Assembly: GCA_002294185.1 (NCBI GenBank)
Contig: DBFD01000027.1
Location: forward strand, 1 to 64,000
Source: Paracoccus sp. UBA889
Lineage (GTDB): Bacteria; Pseudomonadota; Alphaproteobacteria; Rhodobacterales; Rhodobacteraceae
Length of the DNA stretch: 64,000 bases
Direction: 5' to 3'
Part shown: in pieces, positions 18,095-28,452 of the stretch
Layout of the letters: every line of letters begins with the position of its first letter
Numbering within the stretch: the stretch's first letter is position 1
Program-made: the position numbers and the translations under genes
The notes under the pieces: model-generated
Told to the model about the DNA's origin: nothing
The model's database searches: none
The model's input: only the letters and a program-made list of their open reading frames with translations

Positions 18095-19366
18095 ATGAAT
18101 CATTCCGACGCCATTCTCGATCGCCTCCTGTCGCTGCACCCCAAGGTGATCGACCTGTCGCTGGACCGGATGTGGCGTCTGCTCGCGGCACTGGATCACC
18201 CGGAACGCCGCATCCCGCCGGTGATCCACATCGCCGGAACCAACGGCAAGGGCTCGACCCTGGCGATGATCCGCGCCGGGCTCGAGGCCGGGGGCGCGCG
18301 AGTCCATGCCTATACCTCGCCGCATCTGGCGCGGTTCCACGAACGCATCCGGCTGGCGGGCGATCTGATCGGCGAGCCTGACCTGGCCGCCGCCCTGCGC
18401 GAATGCGAGGCGGCGAATGACGGCCAGCCGATCACCTTCTTCGAGATCACGACAGCCGCCGCCTTCCTGGCCTTTTCGCGGACGCGCGCCGATTACACGC
18501 TGCTCGAGGTCGGCCTTGGCGGCAGGCTGGACGCCACCAACGTGATCGCCAGGCCGCAGCTGACGGTCATCACACCGGTCAGCATCGACCACACGCAATA
18601 CCTGGGCGACACGCTGGATCTGATCGCCGCCGAGAAGGCAGGCATCATCAAGCCCCGCATCCCCTGCGTTACCGGCCCCCAGCCCGATCCTGCGCTGCGC
18701 GTGATCGAATCCCGCGCCTCGGGCCTGACCGCGCCGCTTTTCGCCCATGGCCAGCACTGGATGATCGCGCGGGACCGCGACGGGATGGTCTATCAGGACG
18801 ATCACGGGCTTTGGGATCTGCCGGTTCCGAACCTGATCGGACCACACCAGATTCAGAACGCGGGCACCGCCCTGGCCGCCCTGCGTCAACTGGGCGCGAC
18901 CGATGCCCAGGCGCTGGCCGCCGTCACCCGCGCCGAATGGCCCGCCCGGATGCAGCGCCTGACCCGCGGCCCGCTGGTCGAGGCGGCAGGCCCCGAGGCC
19001 GAACTCTGGCTGGATGGCGGTCATAATCCGGCGGGCGCCGAGGCGCTGGCGCAGACGCTGGCGGCACTGCCGCCGCGGCCGACGCATCTGGTCTGCGGGA
19101 TGCTGAACACCAAGGATGTCGCAGGCTACATGCGGCCGCTTTCCGGCCATGCCGAAAGCCTGACCGCCATCGACATTCCCGGCGAGGCGAACACCCTGCC
19201 CGCCGCGGAAACCGCGCGGATCGCGCGCGAAGCGGGACTGGAGGCGGCAACCGCCGCCGATGCGAAGGACGCCATCGCCCGGATCGCCGCTGCCCGGCCA
19301 CGGGCGCGGATCCTGATCTGCGGATCATTGTATCTGGCCGGGCGGGTTCTTGTGCAGAACGGCTGA
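18095..19366 (+). CDS. folC: Bifunctional dihydrofolate synthase/folylpolyglutamate synthase
   Basis: A 423-residue Mur-ligase-family enzyme that adds glutamate to dihydropteroate and then to folates. The P-loop is GTNGKGST (48-55). HSPHLxxFxER is represented by TSPHLARFHERI, and LLEVGLGGRLDATNV is the FolC signature. The C-terminal domain has LWLDGGHNPAGAEAL. ATG 18095 is preferred; a GTG at 18083 would fall inside the hairpin arm. Together with the pteridine-reductase-like SDR and the pterin dehydratase, it makes three pterin/folate genes within 17 kb, though in separate operons. Confidence 0.95.
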   Translation: MNHSDAILDRLLSLHPKVIDLSLDRMWRLLAALDHPERRIPPVIHIAGTNGKGSTLAMIRAGLEAGGARVHAYTSPHLARFHERIRLAGDLIGEPDLAAALRECEAANDGQPITFFEITTAAAFLAFSRTRADYTLLEVGLGGRLDATNVIARPQLTVITPVSIDHTQYLGDTLDLIAAEKAGIIKPRIPCVTGPQPDPALRVIESRASGLTAPLFAHGQHWMIARDRDGMVYQDDHGLWDLPVPNLIGPHQIQNAGTALAALRQLGATDAQALAAVTRAEWPARMQRLTRGPLVEAAGPEAELWLDGGHNPAGAEALAQTLAALPPRPTHLVCGMLNTKDVAGYMRPLSGHAESLTAIDIPGEANTLPAAETARIAREAGLEAATAADAKDAIARIAAARPRARILICGSLYLAGRVLVQNG

Positions 19367-19612
19367 GCCGGCCGCGCTCGGCGCCGGCGGATGGCACGGC
19401 CCGGTCGAAACCCTGACATCCGGGGACGCCCGATGGAAAGTTTTTTCACCGGCCGGACGGTCGTGAAGACGCTGTCTCCGGTCGAGTAGCCGGAATTGCT
19501 GAAGTGCCTTCCGGATCCGGCGACCGGTCGGGAGCCCGATGATCGCGGCACGCCCCTTCATCCGGCATCGCGACCACAGCCGGATGCAGACGATCCGAAG
19601 TCTGCCGGGCTG

Positions 19613-20725
19613 CTAGGCCGAAACCCGGCCCCAGCCGGCATCCTGCATCTCGCGCAGGCGGCTGGCCGTGCGTTCGAATTCGAAGCTGCCCTCGCCTTCG
19701 TTATACAATTGCTCGGGCGCGTCGGCGGCACTGGCGATCAGTCGCACGCGGGCCTCGTAGATCGCGTCGATCAGCGTCACGAAGCGCTTGGCCTCGTTAT
19801 AGTTCGAAGCGGACAGATGCGGAATTCCGTCCATCATCAGCACCTCGATCCGGCGGGCCAGTTCCAGATAATCCGCTGCGCCCAGGGGCTTGCCGCAAAG
19901 CGACCAGAAATCAGACCGCGCGACCTTGCCCGCGAGGGCCGGAATCTGGAACCGCCGGCTTTTCATCTGGATCTCGCCCGGTTCGGGCGCGGCAGCGTCG
20001 GTCAGGTCGCGCCAGATCGCGTCCATCCGACTGCGCGCCTCGGCATCGGCGGGACAGAACCAGACCGGCCCGCCGGTCGTGCGGCCCTGGCGGTAATCGG
20101 TGTCGCTGTCCAGGCAGACCACCTCCATCCGCTTGCGGATCAGGTCGATGAAAGGCAGGAAAAGCTGTCGGTTCAACCCGTGCTTGTAGAGATCCTCGGG
20201 CACCCGGTTCGAGGTGGTCACGACCGCCACACCCTGATCGAACAGCAGTTGAAACAGTCGTCCGACGATCATCGCATCGGCGATATCGGTGATCTGCATC
20301 TCGTCGAAACACAACAGCCGGACCTCGCGCGCAACCTGCATTGCGACCGGGCGCACCGCGTCCTGATCGGCGCGCTTGCGCGCCTCGTTCAATCCATCCT
20401 GGATCTCTTGCATGAACTGGTGGAAATGAACGCGGCGGCTGCGTTCGGGCGCCGCCTCGGCGATCAGGTCCATCAGCATCGACTTGCCGCGCCCGACGCC
20501 GCCCCACAGATAAAGCCCCGTCGCGCCCGGCCGCGCCGCCTGCTGCGGATGGCCCACGCCCAGAAAGGCGCGCCAGGCCGATTTCGGCCGGCTTGGGGCG
20601 GCGCCGGCGTCGCCCAGATCGGCCAGAACCCGATCCAGATGCGGCAGCACGGCCTCTTGCGCGGGATCGGGTCTCAGCCGCCCCTCCGCCACGCGCTGCC
20701 GGTAAAGATCGCTGACCTTGCCCAT
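19613..20725 (-). CDS. zapE: Cell division protein ZapE (AFG1-like ATPase)
   Basis: A 370-residue AAA-type P-loop ATPase. Walker A is GGVGRGKS (75-82), and LLCFDEMQITDIADAMI is the Walker B with the conserved FDE of AFG1/ZapE proteins. TTSNRVPEDLYKHGLNRQLF is the sensor-1 region with an Arg finger candidate. In E. coli ZapE binds FtsZ during constriction; the mitochondrial homologue handles misassembled respiratory subunits, so either role is possible. ATG 20725 follows a purine-rich stretch. The gene converges on folC over 246 bases in which I see no gene or clear hairpin. Confidence 0.92.
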   Translation of the reverse strand: MGKVSDLYRQRVAEGRLRPDPAQEAVLPHLDRVLADLGDAGAAPSRPKSAWRAFLGVGHPQQAARPGATGLYLWGGVGRGKSMLMDLIAEAAPERSRRVHFHQFMQEIQDGLNEARKRADQDAVRPVAMQVAREVRLLCFDEMQITDIADAMIVGRLFQLLFDQGVAVVTTSNRVPEDLYKHGLNRQLFLPFIDLIRKRMEVVCLDSDTDYRQGRTTGGPVWFCPADAEARSRMDAIWRDLTDAAAPEPGEIQMKSRRFQIPALAGKVARSDFWSLCGKPLGAADYLELARRIEVLMMDGIPHLSASNYNEAKRFVTLIDAIYEARVRLIASAADAPEQLYNEGEGSFEFERTASRLREMQDAGWGRVSA

Positions 20726-20828
20726 TCCAGCCTGCACCTGCCACATTGCCGGATCGCGCCGCAAGGCCCTTCTTGACCGTGATCTGCCGCCATGGCACGC
20801 ATTCCGCGCTGCTGCCAAGGATCTGCGC

Positions 20829-21461
20829 ATGAACCATCCGCGCCCTGACACGATCGCCGGCCGACCGGTCCTGTTCGTGATGGCGGCCGAGGCCGAATAC
20901 GGGTCGGCGCTGAGATCGCGCATCGCTCCGCTGATCACCGGAGTCGGTCCGGTCGAAAGCGCGGTCCGCCTGACCGCCGCGCTGGCCGCGATGACGAACA
21001 GGCCGTGCCTGATCGTGTCGCTGGGTTCGGCCGGGTCGGCGCGTCTGCCGCAAGCGGGATTGTATCAGGTCAGCGGCGTCGCCTATCGCGACATGGATGC
21101 CTCGCCCCTGGGATTTCAGCGCGGCTGCACGCCGTTCGCGGACCTGCCCGCCCGTCTCGACCTGCCCCTGCGCATCCCCGGCCTGCCCGAGGCCAGCCTT
21201 TCGACCGGCGGCAATATCGTCAGCGGCGGCGCCTATGAAAGCATCGCCGAGGACATGGTGGACATGGAAACCTTCGCCCATCTGCGCGCGGCCCAGCATT
21301 TCGATATTCCGCTGATCGGCCTGCGCGGGATTTCGGACGGAGCACAGGAATTGCGGCACCTGACGGACTGGACGCAATATCTGCATCTCATCGACGCGAA
21401 ACTGGCCGGCGCCGTGGACAGGCTGGAGCGCGCGCTGTCCGGGGGCGCGCTGAGGCTCTGA
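20829..21461 (+). CDS. 5'-methylthioadenosine/S-adenosylhomocysteine nucleosidase
   Basis: A 210-residue member of the PNP/UDP phosphorylase family. It splits MTA and SAH to adenine and the thioribose or ribosyl-homocysteine, recycling the by-products of polyamine synthesis and methylation. Seen in the sequence: FVMAAEAEYG with the catalytic-type acidic residue at the N-terminus, GVGPVESAV, and VDMETFAHLRAA, the ME(T/S) substrate motif with the following acidic/aromatic region. GISDGAQE replaces the usual RxxSDxA. It diverges from zapE. The call is firm at the family level; MTA versus SAH preference is unknown. Confidence 0.85.
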   Translation: MNHPRPDTIAGRPVLFVMAAEAEYGSALRSRIAPLITGVGPVESAVRLTAALAAMTNRPCLIVSLGSAGSARLPQAGLYQVSGVAYRDMDASPLGFQRGCTPFADLPARLDLPLRIPGLPEASLSTGGNIVSGGAYESIAEDMVDMETFAHLRAAQHFDIPLIGLRGISDGAQELRHLTDWTQYLHLIDAKLAGAVDRLERALSGGALRL

Positions 21462-21532
21462 GCCGCCGCCTTGTCCTCGTCCGCCCCCGGGCCTAGACCG
21501 GGGCCGGGAAAATCGGCCGGGAACGAGCAGAC

Positions 21533-23337
<1,805 letters not shown>

Positions 23338-23341
<4 letters not shown>

Positions 23342-23877
23342 TTGCGCGGCGCGGCATAGACCGCGGCCCAGAAGCGCGTCTTGCCATCCGCCGCGATGGC
23401 CTGGCCGATGCCGTAGTCGCGCACCTGCGGAATCAGGATGTTGCGCAGGTGGCCCTGCGAATTGTTCCATTCGCCAAGCACGCGGGGCAGATCGAACGGG
23501 CCCGCCGCGATATTCTCGGCCGTCAGCATCGGCGCATAGCCGCGCGCCTTCACGCGCGGACCGGGCCCCGTGGTCGTGCTGCCGACATGGGTCATGCGAC
23601 CGCGCTTGGCCATGTCGCAGGCATGTTGTGCAGCGACTTCGGCCAGCAGCATGTTCGCGCGAACCGGAGGCAGATCCGAACGCCCACGGATGCCGTTCGT
23701 CGCTTCGGCGCCCGCCCGGTTCTGGGCCTGCGATGTGGCGGGACAGGTGGCCTTGCCCGGCGCCGTGGCCTGCACATCGGTGGGATCGCCGCCCTTCGGA
23801 GACGGCGTTCCCCCGGCACAGGCGGCCAGCGTCAGGGTCGCGGTCAGAAGCGCGGTCATCGTCGTTCGGGCAGTCAT
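23338..23877 (-). CDS. CAP/SCP-domain lipoprotein (YkwD-like)
   Basis: A 179-residue protein. MTARTTMTALLTATLTLAAC ends in a lipobox, with Cys20 the lipidation site. The CAP domain shows HACDMAKRGRMTHVGS with the paired His positions, then ENIAAG and SQGHLRNILIPQVRDYGIG, the GH(R)xN segment. Bacterial CAP proteins are secreted or envelope-bound and mostly of unknown activity. The ATG at 23877 follows ggaaag. The upstream in-frame extension (to 24117) lacks a signal peptide and is probably not translated. The divergent neighbour is the acyl-CoA synthetase. Confidence 0.88.
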
Positions 23878-24146
23878 CGTCTCGCAAACTTTCCCTGGCA
23901 ATCGTCCCTCGGGTCTGGATGATCCCATCCCGGTTTTCAACCAATGGTTGCAGAAAAGCCGCAGCCGGGCAATCTTTTGCCACCAGCGCGGCGCGCCCGG
24001 CGCGGGATCCCGCGCATTCGACGCGGCCGTGACGCGGCGTTTCGGCGCAACCGGCCGCTTGCGACCCTTGCCCCGCCCGGCGCCCTTGTCGCATCCTGTC
24101 ACCCGAGGGCGGCGCAAGGTGATGCGCCGGAAGGGAGAGGTGAAGC
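23878..24146. other. Divergent spacer, CAP lipoprotein / acyl-CoA synthetase
   Basis: 269 bases between divergent starts. ggaagggagaggtgaagc is the RBS of the synthetase. A stretch near 23930-23970 is less GC-rich and may hold promoters. No palindrome or gene is evident. Confidence 0.3.
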
Positions 24147-26033
24147 ATGGGCCGATTCGGTACCTACGAGGATCGCGACAGGCTGGAGGCGGAAATGGCC
24201 TACGAGGCCCGCGATCTGCCCGTCACGATCCATGATTTCCTCTCGCGCACAGCCAAGGCGCATCCCGACCGGCCGGCGATCAGCTTTCAGCTTCTTGCCG
24301 GTCCGCGCGATCCCGCGACGACGCTGACATGGCAGGATCTGCTGGAGCGCGTGACCGAGACCGCCAATCTCTTTCGCAAGCTGGGCATCGGGCCGACCGA
24401 TACGGTCGCCTATCTTCTGCCCAATTCGATCGAGACGCCGGTCGTGCTGCTGGCCGGGGCCACGGCCGGGATCGTGAACCCGATCAACCCGTTGCTGGAC
24501 GCCAAACAGATCGCGGGGATCCTGCGCGAGACCCGCGCCAGGGTTCTGGTGACGCTGAAATCCTTTCCCAGAACCGATGTGGCGCAGAAGGCCGCCGAAG
24601 CCGTGGCCGAGGCGCCGGGCGTCACCCATATCATCGAGATCGACCTCAGGCGCCACCTGCGCGGCCCGAAACGATTCCTGGTTCCGCTGCTTCGGCCACG
24701 GGTCCGGAAACGCCACAAGGCCAGGGTTCTGGACTTCGAAGCCGCGGCCAGCGCCGAAAGGCACACCAGGCTGGATTTCGAGGATATTCCGAAGGATCGC
24801 ATCGCCGCCTATTTCCATACCGGCGGCACCACCGGCACGCCGAAGGTCGCCCAGCACAGTTATCGCGGCATGATCTACAACGGCTGGCTGGGCGGCGCGC
24901 TGCTGTTTGACGAAACCGACGTGCTGATGTGCCCGCTGCCGATGTTTCACGTCTTCGCCGCCTATCCCGTGCTGATGTCCTGCATCGCATCGGGGGCGCA
25001 TGTGGTCATGCCCACCCCCGCCGGCTATCGCGGCGAAGGCGTGTTCGACAATTTCTGGAAGCTGATCGAACGCTGGCAGGCAACGTTCCTGATCACCGTT
25101 CCGACCGCCATCTCGGCGCTGATGCAGCGTCCGGTGGATGCCGATGTCAGCAGCCTGAAGACCGCCATCTCGGGCTCGGCCCCGCTGCCGATGGAACTGT
25201 ATAACCGCTTCAAATCCGCCACCGGGGTCGAGATTTCCGAAGGCTACGGCCTGACCGAGGCGACCTGCCTGGTCAGTTGCAACCCGGTGGACGGCATGAA
25301 GAAGGTCGGCTCGGTCGGGATACCCCTGCCCTATACCCATGTCCGCATCCTGAACCACGACGACGCGGGGCGCGTGCATGAATGCGCCACCGACGAGGTG
25401 GGCGAGATCTGCGTGGCCAATCCCGGCGTCCTGCCCGGATCGACCTATACCGAAGCCGACAAGAACCATGACCTTTTCGCCGAGGATCGGTATCTGCGCA
25501 CTGGCGATCTGGGGCGGCTGGACAGCGACGGTTATCTGTGGATCACCGGCAGGGCGAAGGATCTGATCATTCGTGGCGGCCACAATATCGACCCGGCCGA
25601 GATCGAGGACGCGCTGCTGTCCCATCCCGCCGTGGCCTTTGCCGGCGCCATCGGCCAGCCCGACGCCTTCGCCGGCGAACTGCCTTGCGTCTATGTCGAA
25701 CTGGTCGCCGATGCCCAGACATCGGTCGATGACCTGATGGATCACGCGCGCCGGAACATCCACGAACGCGCCGCGGCACCGAAATACGTCGAAATCCTGC
25801 CGGAACTGCCCAAGACGGCGGTCGGCAAGATCTTCAAGCCGGAATTGCGCAAGCTGGCGATCACGCGGGTTTATGACGCGGCGCTGGACGGCACCGGCTG
25901 TCATGTCATCGAGGTGATCGACGACAAGAAGCGCGGTCTGGTGGCGCGGCTGTCCCGCGCGGCACGCCCAGACGAGGATGTGGTGGCCCACAAGCTGGGC
26001 GAATTCACCCGGCCCTGGGAATGGGCCGATTGA
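24147..26033 (+). CDS. Acyl-CoA synthetase (AMP-forming)
   Basis: A 628-residue ANL-superfamily adenylating enzyme that makes acyl-CoA from a carboxylate, ATP and CoA. The P-loop-like motif FHTGGTTGTPK lies at about 222-232. EGYGLTEATC is the A5 motif, YLRTGDLGRLDSDGYLW the A7 motif, and GRAKDLIIRGGHNIDPAEIE the hinge (A8). The catalytic lysine is in KTAVGKIFKPELR. The layout, with a long insertion near 150-200, resembles synthetases for medium/long-chain or aryl acids; the substrate is not determinable. The strong RBS supports ATG 24147. Confidence 0.9.
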   Translation: MGRFGTYEDRDRLEAEMAYEARDLPVTIHDFLSRTAKAHPDRPAISFQLLAGPRDPATTLTWQDLLERVTETANLFRKLGIGPTDTVAYLLPNSIETPVVLLAGATAGIVNPINPLLDAKQIAGILRETRARVLVTLKSFPRTDVAQKAAEAVAEAPGVTHIIEIDLRRHLRGPKRFLVPLLRPRVRKRHKARVLDFEAAASAERHTRLDFEDIPKDRIAAYFHTGGTTGTPKVAQHSYRGMIYNGWLGGALLFDETDVLMCPLPMFHVFAAYPVLMSCIASGAHVVMPTPAGYRGEGVFDNFWKLIERWQATFLITVPTAISALMQRPVDADVSSLKTAISGSAPLPMELYNRFKSATGVEISEGYGLTEATCLVSCNPVDGMKKVGSVGIPLPYTHVRILNHDDAGRVHECATDEVGEICVANPGVLPGSTYTEADKNHDLFAEDRYLRTGDLGRLDSDGYLWITGRAKDLIIRGGHNIDPAEIEDALLSHPAVAFAGAIGQPDAFAGELPCVYVELVADAQTSVDDLMDHARRNIHERAAAPKYVEILPELPKTAVGKIFKPELRKLAITRVYDAALDGTGCHVIEVIDDKKRGLVARLSRAARPDEDVVAHKLGEFTRPWEWAD

Positions 26034-26325
26034 GACGCGGCCCGCAGATACCGGGACGCCCCTCTGCCCGCTTTGCGGCAGGCCGATCCCGCCGGATGTG
26101 CCGCAAAGCCGCCATCACCTGATCCCCAAGCTGCGCGGCGGCAAGGGCGGCCCGACCGTGCTGCTGCATCAGGTCTGCCATTCGACCATTCACAAGACCC
26201 TGAGCGAAACCGACCTCGCGCGGCGCTATGACAGCGTGGATGCCCTGCGCGCCCATCCCGATCTGGCGCGGTTCTTTGCCTGGGTGGCGAAACGCCCCCC
26301 CGGCTGGAAGGGCAAGGTGCGCTAG
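25978..26325 (+). CDS. Small HNH-fold protein (restriction-endonuclease-like, unknown role)
   Basis: About 100 residues. The core is CPLCGRPIPPDVPQSRHHLI, then PKLRGGKGGPTVLLHQVC and HSTIH: a CxxC pair, a central HH, and a second zinc-binding C...H pair, as in HNH/McrA-like nucleases. The C-terminal FFAWVAKRPPGWKGK recurs in similar short Rhodobacterales proteins as I recall. The start is unsure: the only ATG (25978) overlaps the synthetase gene by 56 bases and gives an odd WWP-rich leader, so translation may begin at a rare codon near 26026. The stop is shared with the facing quinone oxidoreductase gene. Confidence 0.7.
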   Translation: MWWPTSWANSPGPGNGPIETRPADTGTPLCPLCGRPIPPDVPQSRHHLIPKLRGGKGGPTVLLHQVCHSTIHKTLSETDLARRYDSVDALRAHPDLARFFAWVAKRPPGWKGKVR

Positions 26326-27314
26326 TCGCCCGCGACGTTCAGGACGATCTTGCCGATATGGTCGCTGCTTTCCATGCGCCTGTGCGCCTGGGCGGCGTCA
26401 GCCAGGTCGAATTCGCTGTCGATGGTGACGGCGACCGCGCCGCTGGCGATCATCGGCCACAGCTTCTTGCGGACCTGGTCGGCGATCTCGGCCTTGGCGG
26501 TGTCGGATTGCGGACGCAGGGTCGATCCGGTCATCGTCAGCCGCTTGACCATGACCTGCGCAAAGTTCAGCTCGACCTTGGGGCCTTCCAGAAAGGCGAT
26601 CATCACCAGCCGCCCGTCCTGCGCCAGCGTCGTCACATTGCGCGGGATATAGCTGCCGCCCACCATGTCGAGGATCAGATCAACGCCGCCGTCGGGCGAC
26701 AGCCGCTTCACGAAATCCTCGGTCCGGTAATTGATGGCGGTGGCGCCGAGCGCCTCGATGGCGGCGCATTTCTCATCGCTGCCGGCGGTGGCAAAGACAC
26801 GCGCGCCCAGAGCCCGCGCGATCTGGATCGCCATCATGCCGATGCCCGACGTGCCGCCATGGACCAGAAACCGCTCGCCTCCGCGCAGACCGCCGCGCTG
26901 GACCACGTTCGACCAGACGGTGAAGGCGGTTTCGGGCAGGCAGGCGGCCTCGCGCAGGGACAGGCCGTGGGGGATGCGCAGGGCATGATCGGCGTGGCAC
27001 AGCGCATATTCCGCATAGCCGCCGCCGGGCAGCAGGGCGCAGACCTTTTCGCCTTTCTTCCAGCGGGTGACGCCGGCGCCCATGCCCACGATCTCGCCCG
27101 AGCATTCAAGGCCCGGCAGATCGGATGCGTCCGGCGGCGGCGCATAGCTGCCCTGCCGCTGCAAGACATCGGGGCGGTTCACCCCGGCATAGGCGATGCG
27201 GATCAGGATCTGGTCGTGGCGCGGCACCGGAACCGGTCGGCGGGTCGTCTTCAACTGGTCGGCATCGCCGGCGGCGGCGATCTTTACCGCGTTCATCGCA
27301 TCGGGAAACATCAT
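26322..27314 (-). CDS. NAD(P)H-quinone oxidoreductase, zinc-free MDR family (PIG3-like)
   Basis: A 330-residue medium-chain dehydrogenase. The N-terminal GroES-like fold has YAGVNRPDVLQRQG and LPGLECSGEIVG. The NADPH fold has HGGTSGIGMMAIQIARALGA with the AxxGxxG-type loop. No zinc-binding Cys/His set is visible, matching quinone oxidoreductases of the PIG3/QorA type that reduce quinones or enones. Two adjacent ATGs (27314, 27311) follow AAAGGA. The gene follows the COQ9 gene by 18 bases on the same strand, so a link to ubiquinone metabolism is possible. Confidence 0.88.
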   Translation of the reverse strand: MMFPDAMNAVKIAAAGDADQLKTTRRPVPVPRHDQILIRIAYAGVNRPDVLQRQGSYAPPPDASDLPGLECSGEIVGMGAGVTRWKKGEKVCALLPGGGYAEYALCHADHALRIPHGLSLREAACLPETAFTVWSNVVQRGGLRGGERFLVHGGTSGIGMMAIQIARALGARVFATAGSDEKCAAIEALGATAINYRTEDFVKRLSPDGGVDLILDMVGGSYIPRNVTTLAQDGRLVMIAFLEGPKVELNFAQVMVKRLTMTGSTLRPQSDTAKAEIADQVRKKLWPMIASGAVAVTIDSEFDLADAAQAHRRMESSDHIGKIVLNVAGD

Positions 27315-27332
27315 TGGTCCTTTGTTGTCATG

Positions 27333-27986
27333 TCACGGCCGAGTGCGGCCCGGCAGGTCGCGGGGCCGAGGCGCACGGATCCAGCCGAAGGCCAGGTCGG
27401 TCACCGCCTGCGCGCCGGGCAGCTTCTTCAGCCTCGCCTTGGCGCCTTCGATCCGCATCACGCCGTCGATGCGGCGGTCGATGAAGGCGCGGGTCTCGGC
27501 GCCATCGTCGGAGGCGTCGCCCAGCCAGAACAGGGCCGAGGCGCTGATCACCGCCGACAGGGTGGCGCGCTTGGAATACCAGTTCACATCGTCCGATGTG
27601 TCGCCGAGCCCGGTCCAGATCATGTCCGCCGTCTCCCAGACCAGCCGCGCGGCCAGCCCGGCATTCTGCGGCAGGGCCAGCACCGCCGCGCCCGCGCGCA
27701 CCAGATCCGGCTGAACCAGCGACAGCCGGTGCCAGACGGCCTCGGCCACCCGGTCGCGAAAGCGGCCCTCGGGCGGGGTCCGGGCCAGCCAGTCGCGCAA
27801 TTGCTGATCGGCGCGGCGGTGATAGGCAGCGGCAAGGCCCGCGCCGCCCTGGGGAAAATGCACCCGCGCCATGGCCTCGGTCATGCCGATGTCGCGCGCG
27901 CCCGCGACCAGGGCGCGGTCATTCATCCCCTCGAAGGGAACGTGGCTCAGCGCGGCCTCGAGCAGCGCATCGCGTTCGGTCTGCAT
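27333..27986 (-). CDS. COQ9-family ubiquinone biosynthesis protein
   Basis: A 217-residue protein of the TetR-like COQ9 fold. The signature DDVNWYSKRATLSAVISASALFWLGD sits at about 137-162, matching the conserved lipid-binding region of human and alphaproteobacterial COQ9. The N-terminal third looks like a degenerate helix-turn-helix (GMNDRALVAGARDIGMTEAM) not expected to bind DNA. COQ9 presents ubiquinone precursors to the hydroxylase COQ7. A good RBS (aaaggag) precedes ATG 27986. It heads an apparent two-gene operon with the quinone oxidoreductase and diverges from rpsU. Confidence 0.9.
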   Translation of the reverse strand: MQTERDALLEAALSHVPFEGMNDRALVAGARDIGMTEAMARVHFPQGGAGLAAAYHRRADQQLRDWLARTPPEGRFRDRVAEAVWHRLSLVQPDLVRAGAAVLALPQNAGLAARLVWETADMIWTGLGDTSDDVNWYSKRATLSAVISASALFWLGDASDDGAETRAFIDRRIDGVMRIEGAKARLKKLPGAQAVTDLAFGWIRAPRPRDLPGRTRP

Positions 27987-28082
27987 CGCGGGCTCCTTTC
28001 TGTGGACAAGCGCCCCGGCAGTTGATAAGGGGGCGTTTCCTGCAATCTTGCAACTCTAACCTAGGAAGGTGGTGACAACCAC

Positions 28083-28289
28083 ATGCAGGTCAATGTTCGC
28101 GACAACAATGTCGAACAGGCGCTTCGTGCGCTGAAGAAGAAACTTCAGCGCGAAGGTGTCTTCCGCGAGATGAAGCTTCGGCAGCATTTCGAGAAGCCGT
28201 CGGTCAAGAAAGCCCGTGAACGGGCCGAGGCCGTCCGCCGCGCCCGCAAGCTGGCCCGTAAAAAGGCACAGCGCGAAGGCGCGCTGTAA
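28083..28289 (+). CDS. rpsU: 30S ribosomal protein S21
   Basis: A 68-residue bS21 with the typical basic profile: [20 protein letters not shown] at the start, and [20 protein letters not shown] then [16 protein letters not shown] at the end. S21 joins the small subunit near the anti-Shine-Dalgarno helix and helps start-site selection. The RBS is aaggtgg. It is a single-gene unit closed by the strong terminator just downstream, and it diverges from the COQ9 operon across a 96-base promoter space. Confidence 0.97.
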   Translation: MQVNVRDNNVEQALRALKKKLQREGVFREMKLRQHFEKPSVKKARERAEAVRRARKLARKKAQREGAL

Positions 28290-28314
28290 GACAGCCGCGA
28301 CACGCGACATCACG

Positions 28315-28342
28315 AACCCCCGCCCCGGCGGGGGTTTCTTTT
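28315..28342 (+). terminator. Rho-independent terminator of rpsU
   Basis: A perfect 10-bp stem AACCCCCGCC/GGCGGGGGTT with a two-base loop, then tcttttc. It lies 25 bases after the rpsU stop. The T-rich tail makes it the most canonical terminator in the window. Confidence 0.85.
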
Positions 28343-28452
28343 CTTCCTCGCGACCTCTTGCGCGGCGCGACAATGCCGTTGGTGTTTGCAACACTTTTGT
28401 TACGGATCTGGTTGGTTTCCTTGTCTCACATCTGTCTGTTCCGGAACTTGGC

